From: Bacteroidia bacterium
GTDB lineage: Bacteria > Bacteroidota > Bacteroidia > UKL13-3
Reading direction: 5' to 3'
NCBI GenBank assembly: GCA_022402405.1
Contig: JAKRSG010000213.1
Location: forward strand, 1-12,915
Length of the DNA stretch: 12,915 nt
The notes beneath the pieces are model-generated. The model made no database searches, was not told where the DNA came from, and worked only from the letters and a program-made list of their open reading frames with translations. Position 1 is the first letter of the stretch; each line of letters starts with the position of its first letter. The position numbers were made by a program, and so were the translations under genes. This document shows, in pieces, positions 6,683 to 12,915 of the stretch.

Positions 6683-8938
6683 TTATTTATCTATTATTAT
6701 TGTTACAGTTGTACCTTTATTTATTTCACTTGTTAATTCTATATTCCCGTTCATGGCATGTACATGCGATTTTACTAAAAATAATCCCATGCCTTTACTA
6801 TCTTTATTTTTATGAAACTTCTGGTATAAACCAAAGATTCTATCTTTTATCTTTTCCATGTTTAAACCAATTCCATTGTCGCTAAAGCTAAGCACCAACT
6901 TGCCTTCTTTATTGTAGGTCGACTTAATTTTAATATGCGCCGGAACCCCAGGTTTGGCATATTTTATTGAGTTTGTAATTAAGTTTTGGAATATACTTTC
7001 TACATAAGTTTTGACAAGAAAATATTCAGGAGCTTCTGTAAAATCGGCTTCTATTTGGGTTTTATTTTCTTTAATGATTTGGTTTATGCTTTGTTTAACA
7101 GAATTTAAAACTTCATGGAACTGAATATTTTGGTATTTTAAGTTGCTTTTGCTTTTGATAATTAATGTTTCTATTAAGTCTTCTAAGGTTTCATTAATTT
7201 TTAAAGTAGATTTTTTAAATCCTTCCAATAATTCAAGGGTAGTTTGGTCTTTAATTTTATCCCATTCTAATAAATCTAAAATGCCTACTAAGTTAGTAAT
7301 TGGGGCTCTTAAGTTATGTGAAGTTATATAAGTAAATTGTTGAAGTTCATTTAAACTTATTGTCAGTTCTTCAATAAGCTTTTCTTTTTCTTCTTCTAAC
7401 AATATACGTTTGGTAATATCATCTTTAACAGCTACGTAATTGGTTTTGTTTCCTGCAGAATCAAAAACAGGTGAAATAACTACTTGTTCCCAAAACGTTT
7501 CACCGTTTTTCTTTTTATTGAGAAATACTCCTCTCCAAGATTTATCTTGATTAAGTGCTTCCCACATTTCTATGTGTGAATTTTTCTCGTTAAACTCTGT
7601 TTTTAATATACGTGGATTCTCACCAATAATTTCTTCTTTTTTGTATCCAGTAATATTAATGAAAGCAGGATTTACATATTCAATTTCACTTGCTAAATTA
7701 GTTATAATAATACTAGCAGCTGATTGTTCTATGGCTTGAGAAAATTTTCGTATTTTTTCTTCTGATTCTCTTCGTTCGGTGGAGTCTGTGATAATGCCAA
7801 TAATACTAGGTGTGCCGTTTATTATTAATCGAGAACCATGCGCCTCAAGCCACCTGCAAACACCATCTTTTCTGATAATTCTGAATTCGTTATTATCGGG
7901 CTCAATATTAATGCCCAACAACCTGTTTTGAACCTGTTTATGTACTCTGAAATAATCGTTAGCATGAATAAGTTTGGTAAGTGGCAGTTGTGTTAATTCT
8001 TCTTCCGAATACCCTGTTATTTCGCAAAGTTTTTTATTTACAAATGAAAATCCGTTAGCATTTAAAATGTAAATACCTACAGAAGAATTTTGAACTAAAC
8101 TTCGATATTTTGCCTCCGATTCAACAAGTAAATCATGTTGCTCTTTGTTCTTTGTAATATCCTTTTCAAACGCTACCCAATGAGTGGTTTTACCTTCTTT
8201 ATTTTTTAACGGTAAAATAGAAAATTGAACCCAAAATTTAGTACCATCCTTTTTATAATTTAATAGTTCAAAAACGCCTTCTTCTTCATTTTTGATAGCC
8301 TCAACTACTTTAATTAAATCATTTAAATTGGTTTCTGTGCCACCCAGCATGCTTGGCTGATTGCCAATAATTTCTTCTCGAGTATAACCGCACATATCAC
8401 AAAATGCCTGGTTGGCATAGATAATATCTGGAACTCTGCCATCTGGTTTAGCATCTGAAATTATAATAGGATCTTTAGAATGTTTAATAATGGTTTCAAA
8501 AAGACTTTCTTCTTGTTCTTCTTGGCCAAAAGCTTCTCTTGTTAAAAGTACATTCGAAATTAAAATGGTGAAAATTGGAACATTATCAATGCTTTCAGCT
8601 TGTTTTATTTCTGTTTGAAAGTATGCTTCTTCCTGGTTGTTTTTAATAAATAATATTTGTTTGGGAGGGTTTTCTGTTTTATCCAAGGCATCAGTCAACT
8701 CTTTATGTAAAACTACTTTTTGTTCGGCTTGAACCAAATCCAATATATTGGTATAAAATAAATCGCCTGTTCTATAACCCAAAAAGCTCTCAAATGCTTG
8801 ATTACAATGCAAAATTTGGCCTTCAGAATTGGTGTATGCAATACCAGTACTCATACATTCAAATAAATTCTTGAAAAGGACATTTGAATATACCATTTCA
8901 TGAATTTTAGTATGTATTTTCTCGTTCGTAATTTGCAT
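6683..8938 (-). CDS. Soluble PAS-domain sensor histidine kinase
   Basis: 751 residues with no signal peptide or transmembrane helix, so probably cytoplasmic. Order: PAS1 about 16-130, PAS2 about 142-265 (NQAFCDMCGYTREEIIG), PAS3 about 272-390 (NKKLCEITGYSEEEL, HxNDYFRVHKQV), PAS4 about 395-510 (NPAFINITGYKKEEIIG), a charged coiled-coil linker 512-535, then the dimerisation/phosphoacceptor helix with His541 in YITSHNLRAPITNL, and a HATPase_c domain with N-box QNLITNSIKYA (648-661), DNGIGL (687-692) and KGMGLFLVKS (715-724). All catalytic boxes are intact, so autophosphorylation is expected. PAS2 and PAS4 carry GNQPSML and GENPRIL where LOV domains have the flavin-binding Cys motif; the Cys is absent. 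Input ligands are unknown. The gene starts 13 nt after the giant PAS/GAF gene and ends 4 nt before a receiver gene, which suggests a co-transcribed kinase-regulator set. Confidence 0.94.
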   Translation of the reverse strand: MQITNEKIHTKIHEMVYSNVLFKNLFECMSTGIAYTNSEGQILHCNQAFESFLGYRTGDLFYTNILDLVQAEQKVVLHKELTDALDKTENPPKQILFIKNNQEEAYFQTEIKQAESIDNVPIFTILISNVLLTREAFGQEEQEESLFETIIKHSKDPIIISDAKPDGRVPDIIYANQAFCDMCGYTREEIIGNQPSMLGGTETNLNDLIKVVEAIKNEEEGVFELLNYKKDGTKFWVQFSILPLKNKEGKTTHWVAFEKDITKNKEQHDLLVESEAKYRSLVQNSSVGIYILNANGFSFVNKKLCEITGYSEEELTQLPLTKLIHANDYFRVHKQVQNRLLGINIEPDNNEFRIIRKDGVCRWLEAHGSRLIINGTPSIIGIITDSTERRESEEKIRKFSQAIEQSAASIIITNLASEIEYVNPAFINITGYKKEEIIGENPRILKTEFNEKNSHIEMWEALNQDKSWRGVFLNKKKNGETFWEQVVISPVFDSAGNKTNYVAVKDDITKRILLEEEKEKLIEELTISLNELQQFTYITSHNLRAPITNLVGILDLLEWDKIKDQTTLELLEGFKKSTLKINETLEDLIETLIIKSKSNLKYQNIQFHEVLNSVKQSINQIIKENKTQIEADFTEAPEYFLVKTYVESIFQNLITNSIKYAKPGVPAHIKIKSTYNKEGKLVLSFSDNGIGLNMEKIKDRIFGLYQKFHKNKDSKGMGLFLVKSHVHAMNGNIELTSEINKGTTVTIIIDK

Positions 8939-8951
8939 AACACCTACTTTA

Positions 8952-11900
8952 TTAATTATTCCAAATAATTATTTTTTTACTCTTTATCCCAAGTGCCGTT
9001 TCATTATTAATTGGCTTCTGAATAAAGTTTTTAACCATTGGAAAACTCATTGCTCTTTGTTTTTGCGACGAATCAGGGTTTGAACCCATTAATATAACCG
9101 GTGATAAGAAGTTTTTGCTTTCATAGGTAAATAAAAACTCCCATCCAGATTTTTCATTCAAGTTTGGTTCAAGCAAAATGATATTATTTCCATTATCTCC
9201 TTCCGATTTAAAAAACGCAATAGCGTCTTCTATATTGGTAAAGCTTAATAGCTTCATAGGATCAAAATGTTTTTCAAGAATACGCAAACTTATCTTGGTA
9301 GATAATTCATCTTGATCTATTAAAATAACCTTTTCTATACGCTTTAAACTATTGGCAATGCTTAGCTCTTTTTGAAGAGGAATATTGATACGATTAATTA
9401 GTTTCTTAACCCCGGCATCTGTTTTACTAAAGGTTTCTTTACTTGTAGAGAAAATCTCTTTTAAATCAGAGTCAACAAAGTCTAAATCTTGAGCCAATTC
9501 TACAATCGATTGTAATTTATGTAACTCATGACTAATTTCATAAGAGGTAATAAAGTTTAGGTCTTTAAGCAAGTTTACCAAATCGTTTATTTCTTCTTCT
9601 CTATCTTTTAAATGAGATACTTCTTTAATTAAAATGAGTAAATCCGACAACTCTTTTTTATCGGGTTCAATCTTTATAAGTTTGATATCAAAACTGCGCT
9701 TTTTTAGGTCGGAAAAGGTGTGCTCATAGGTATATTGTATCTCTTCCTTACCAAGCATTTCACTTCTTAACTTATTTAATATGGTTTTATATTCTATGTT
9801 TAATACGTGCTTTAAATCAACTCCATTTTTTATCTCAATACCAAAAACGTCTTTTATAATTTCATTTTTTTCGGTGTTGCTAAAAACTACTTTATCTGTT
9901 TCATCCAATAGAACAACTGCAGCATCTACATATTCAACAATCTTTTGAATTTTATAATCGGCAACTTTTAAGTTTTCATGTAAAATTTGCTGATTAAGAA
10001 TAGATTTTAAATGGTCGCTAACTTCTTTTAGTAATATTTCTTCCTCTAACATAAATGCCCTAGAAAACTCATCGTTAAAAGGTTCTTTATATTGAACCAA
10101 AATCGTAACTTTATTTTTATCGATCGTCTCAAAACTATATTCTAACGATTCTCCGGTGGCAATTATTGGTTCAGACATAAATGATTTACCTGCATAGCTT
10201 ATACAAGTGCAAACCAACTCCGGGAATTGAAACCCATTAGGGATTTCAGTACATAATTTTTCTAATAAATCTTGTGTTGAATGGGAGTATGTCTCAGAAA
10301 TTTTTACTGTATTTTGTAATGTGTTTAGTTCTTTTATCCTCTCTCTTAACTTTAAGCCGTATTCTTTAAATTTAATGCTATTGGCAATCCAAGCGCAACT
10401 TAAATTAAGAATGTATTGCTCACTTTTAGAGAAAATATAATCTGCAGGATGATGAATTTGGATGATGAAATTTTCGGTTTTACTTAAATTGTTTGAACAT
10501 TCCACAAGGTGTTTTTGTTCCGTAAAGACATTGCTTTGATAGGTTTTACCTTTATAAATAACTTTTGCATTACTTAACTGATGATTGCTCCAATGTAAGT
10601 TCATTAACTCAACAAAGTTGTTTAGGTACTGAGTTATACTTAATGCTTCATCGTTGTTGAGATTGCTTAAATCATTCAGATATTGAAACTCTCGCTCACG
10701 AGTTATAAGCTTTGTGTTTAGATTAAACGCCATCAACTCTGCTTGCTTGATTCTGGTTATGTCTTTTGCAATGGCAGCGGCACCAATAACTTCATTCTCA
10801 TGGTTGCGAATAGGAGATAGGCTCAAACTTAAATAAATGGTTTTATTATCTTTTGTATTGCGCTCTACTTCTATGCTTGATATTGATTCTCCTTTCTTAA
10901 TTTTAGAAAGTATAATAGCCATCTCATCTTGTTGTTCTTCGGTTAAATAAGATGAAAAATTCTTGCCAACTATTTCAGTTTCACTGTACCCAAACAATGT
11001 TTCTGAAGCCGAATTCCAAGAGTATATTTCACCATCCAAACCAAAAGAATATATAGGAACTTGAGCCGAATCAACTAAGCGATTTACCATCTCAACTTTT
11101 TCTTGTAATGCTATAGAATCACTTATGTCTCGCTGTATACCTAAAAATTGATAGGGCTTTCCTGTTCTATCTAGAAAAGGATATATGATAGACTCAAACC
11201 ATTTTTCTTCACCTTTTATGGTTACATTTTTTATTTTTCCATACCAAGTCTGACCAGCAGTTATAGTTTGCCACATTTGTTTCCAGAACTCCTCGCTATG
11301 ATATTTACTATTTACCAAGGTGTGTTTGCTTCCAATCATTTGTTCAGCCTTGATGCCATATGTCTGCTCAAATTTTTTGTTTACAAAACTAATCAAACCT
11401 TGTTCATCTGTAATCGAAATGATGGAGGTTTCGTTTAAGGCAATTTCATAATCAATAAGCTTTTTCTGCGAATCGCTAAGTTCTTTTTTAAACTGACTGC
11501 TAGCAGTAAAAGTTCTGAGTGAACCAATTGCATATGCAATGCTATGTGCAATGCGTTCTAATATAATTACTTCCTTGTAGTCAAAGGCTTCATCATCGCC
11601 CGCATAAACAGTTAAAATGCCTTTATCCTTAGAACTAATATTTAAAAATAAACTCGTTAACGAATGTAGTCCGTGCTTCTTAGCATTTTCTCTCCAAAAA
11701 GAAAAATTTGGGTCTTTCTGACTAGAATTAACAATAGCCGTTTTTCTCGTTAATATGCAACTAGCGGCAGGTCCTTTTAATATTTCGGGATTACTTAAAT
11801 CAAATCTTAATTGGTTGGCATATTCATCGTTCCCAAAGGAATAATTGGGCACAATTACATCTTTTTTTGATACTTCGTTATCAAAAAAAGCTATCCATGA

Positions 11901-12893
11901 TAACTTATAATTTCCTTGCTCATTAAGTGTTTTTAAAACTTCTTTTATGAGTTCTTTTTCATCTTTTATAAGTAGAATTTTGTTGTTGATTTCATTTAAT
12001 AAATTCAGCTCGCGTATATATTTGTTAAGGTCTGTTTCGCGCTGAACCAACAACTTTTCGTTTTTAAATGATTTGATAGAAAATAGAATCCTTTGACGAA
12101 TCTTTTCAAATAACTGAATTTTACTATTTGTAAAGTGCTTTTCATCTAAACTGCCTATACCTATAAAATGCTTTTGTGGCAGGTCTATCGGTATAAGTAA
12201 AACACTCTTTAAGGCAACTTTAAATGAGTTAGCAAGGTTTCTTTGTTGCTCTGCAGATACATGGATAACTCTTGGTTCTGCTATCGTTTCTGTTATCTCA
12301 AAATCTTTTAATAGGTTCGAACCTAAACTGGATTGTTTAAATATAGGATCGCTAACAAATTGTTCGCTGTCTTTGAATAATACTTCGCATTGATTTCCTT
12401 TTATTTCTGAAATCCAAGCAAAGGAATAATTGCCGGTTTTTATTAAAATTTTACAAACTTCTTCTAATAAGTCTTCTGCATTTTTGTGTAAATGTATGTT
12501 CTCGTGGATTGCATTTAACAGCTGAAGCTCTTTGTTTTCGGTGGTTATTTGGTTTTGTGTCTGACCATGAACTTTACCTAAACATAGAACTTGGTTTTGA
12601 CTTTCTACCCAATACATGGTCCATTGCATGTATAATAAACTGCCTAATTTATGTTTAAAATAACAATCAAAATGAACCACTTGTTCAGAACCTGAAGAGA
12701 GTTTTTGTTCAACTTCTCTTAGGTAATTAGGGTCTATTTCCAGAAACGATTTAAACTTTTTACCAATAATTTCTTGAGGTAAATATCCTGTTTCTGCATA
12801 AATAGCCTTGTTTGTATGTACACAAAAGCCTTCTAGATTTAGTTCTATCACTAATCCCGATGGTTCTTTGCTTTGTTTTTGAGTTAATTCCAT
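8952..12893 (-). CDS. Giant soluble PAS/GAF multi-sensor with DHp-like helices and degenerate receiver
   Basis: 1313 residues with no membrane segment evident. Approximate order: PAS 12-110; GAF 122-280; GAF 293-460, sharing a GNYxxxWI pattern with the first; PAS 478-593; PAS 600-713; two related GAF-like modules 730-845 and 855-970 (the second with IPNGFQFPELVCTCISYAGK); PAS 980-1095; a DHp-like helix region 1098-1170 (FITSYEISHELHKLQ); and a receiver-like domain 1187-1300. No HATPase_c domain follows the helices. In the receiver, the phospho-acceptor position is Glu1242 (LLEPNLNEKSGW), the acidic pair reads Asp1193-Gln1194, the Ser/Thr position is Gly1270, and Lys1293 remains. It therefore looks unable to work as a normal kinase or receiver and is probably a sensory partner of the downstream kinase. 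ATG 12891-12893 fits the first PAS, but the frame stays open to the window edge, so a start further upstream is possible. Confidence 0.88.
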   Translation of the reverse strand: MELTQKQSKEPSGLVIELNLEGFCVHTNKAIYAETGYLPQEIIGKKFKSFLEIDPNYLREVEQKLSSGSEQVVHFDCYFKHKLGSLLYMQWTMYWVESQNQVLCLGKVHGQTQNQITTENKELQLLNAIHENIHLHKNAEDLLEEVCKILIKTGNYSFAWISEIKGNQCEVLFKDSEQFVSDPIFKQSSLGSNLLKDFEITETIAEPRVIHVSAEQQRNLANSFKVALKSVLLIPIDLPQKHFIGIGSLDEKHFTNSKIQLFEKIRQRILFSIKSFKNEKLLVQRETDLNKYIRELNLLNEINNKILLIKDEKELIKEVLKTLNEQGNYKLSWIAFFDNEVSKKDVIVPNYSFGNDEYANQLRFDLSNPEILKGPAASCILTRKTAIVNSSQKDPNFSFWRENAKKHGLHSLTSLFLNISSKDKGILTVYAGDDEAFDYKEVIILERIAHSIAYAIGSLRTFTASSQFKKELSDSQKKLIDYEIALNETSIISITDEQGLISFVNKKFEQTYGIKAEQMIGSKHTLVNSKYHSEEFWKQMWQTITAGQTWYGKIKNVTIKGEEKWFESIIYPFLDRTGKPYQFLGIQRDISDSIALQEKVEMVNRLVDSAQVPIYSFGLDGEIYSWNSASETLFGYSETEIVGKNFSSYLTEEQQDEMAIILSKIKKGESISSIEVERNTKDNKTIYLSLSLSPIRNHENEVIGAAAIAKDITRIKQAELMAFNLNTKLITREREFQYLNDLSNLNNDEALSITQYLNNFVELMNLHWSNHQLSNAKVIYKGKTYQSNVFTEQKHLVECSNNLSKTENFIIQIHHPADYIFSKSEQYILNLSCAWIANSIKFKEYGLKLRERIKELNTLQNTVKISETYSHSTQDLLEKLCTEIPNGFQFPELVCTCISYAGKSFMSEPIIATGESLEYSFETIDKNKVTILVQYKEPFNDEFSRAFMLEEEILLKEVSDHLKSILNQQILHENLKVADYKIQKIVEYVDAAVVLLDETDKVVFSNTEKNEIIKDVFGIEIKNGVDLKHVLNIEYKTILNKLRSEMLGKEEIQYTYEHTFSDLKKRSFDIKLIKIEPDKKELSDLLILIKEVSHLKDREEEINDLVNLLKDLNFITSYEISHELHKLQSIVELAQDLDFVDSDLKEIFSTSKETFSKTDAGVKKLINRINIPLQKELSIANSLKRIEKVILIDQDELSTKISLRILEKHFDPMKLLSFTNIEDAIAFFKSEGDNGNNIILLEPNLNEKSGWEFLFTYESKNFLSPVILMGSNPDSSQKQRAMSFPMVKNFIQKPINNETALGIKSKKIIIWNN
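8994..9335 (-). other. Pseudo-receiver domain of the giant sensor (Asp-to-Glu at phospho site)
   Basis: This codes residues about 1187-1300. The alignment to the two small receivers of the same operon is anchored by the motif NEKSGWEFL (EKSGWDFL in copy 1) and by IQKPI (INKPL). With that anchor, Asp64 corresponds to Glu1242 (codon 9168-9170), Asp10 to Gln1194, Ser96 to Gly1270, and Lys119 to Lys1293. The fold signature is kept while most catalytic residues are lost. Confidence 0.8.
9384..9602 (-). other. DHp-like helical segment without an ATPase domain
   Basis: This codes residues about 1098-1170. An ungapped alignment with the downstream kinase puts Tyr1118 (FITSYEIS) opposite the phospho-acceptor His541 (YITSHNLR). 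The alternative is to read SHELHKLQ as the H-box, with His1122 as acceptor but without the usual Pro. The region is followed directly by the pseudo-receiver, so no ATP-binding domain exists in this protein. Confidence 0.6.
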
Positions 12894-12915
12894 ATGTGTG
12901 ATAAGTCCAACTAGC

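Noticed and set aside
7420..8525. LOV photosensor domains in the kinase (PAS2 and PAS4)
   Set aside because: The LOV adduct motif needs a Cys in GxNCRFLQ-like context; here the positions read GNQPSML and GENPRIL without Cys, so these are ordinary PAS domains.

Overview
The window is AT-rich DNA that looks like a Bacteroidota (Cytophagia/Sphingobacteriia/Flavobacteriia-type) chromosome. The clues are the low GC, starts with no clear Shine-Dalgarno sequence, a histidine kinase with the HNLRAP-type H-box common in that phylum, small CheY-like receivers of the Bacteroidota type, and a degenerate 7-bp intergenic array of a kind I associate with these genomes. The assignment rests on style, not on a marker gene. 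No rRNA, tRNA, CRISPR array, insertion sequence or phage gene is visible.

Left part (1-3396, plus strand): the end of a surface-polysaccharide or glycoconjugate cluster. A partial SAM methyltransferase, two family-2 glycosyltransferases, a RidA-family deaminase-like protein and a membrane acyltransferase (AT3) are packed with gaps of 4-12 nt or a 4-nt overlap, which suggests one transcript. The enzymes fit sugar transfer followed by O-acylation and methylation. The RidA protein is the odd member.

Middle (3449-5837, plus strand): a RhlE-like DEAD-box RNA helicase with a possible own promoter, then a 175-bp region made of 25 consecutive in-phase heptads that fills the whole gap to an aldo/keto reductase. 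The array starts inside the last codons of the helicase gene and ends one base before the reductase ATG.

Right part (5834-12915, minus strand): a tight four-gene sensory operon read from right to left. It holds a giant 1313-residue soluble PAS/GAF protein, a 751-residue PAS histidine kinase and two tandem paralogous single-domain response regulators. The giant protein ends in a histidine-kinase dimerisation-like helix pair with no ATPase domain, then a receiver whose phospho-acceptor Asp is Glu and whose acidic pocket and Ser/Thr switch are also changed. It looks like a catalytically silent multi-sensor partner for the active kinase, which would phosphorylate the two small regulators. No membrane segment is evident in either large protein, so sensing is probably cytoplasmic. 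This operon and the heptad array are the two parts most worth a second look.
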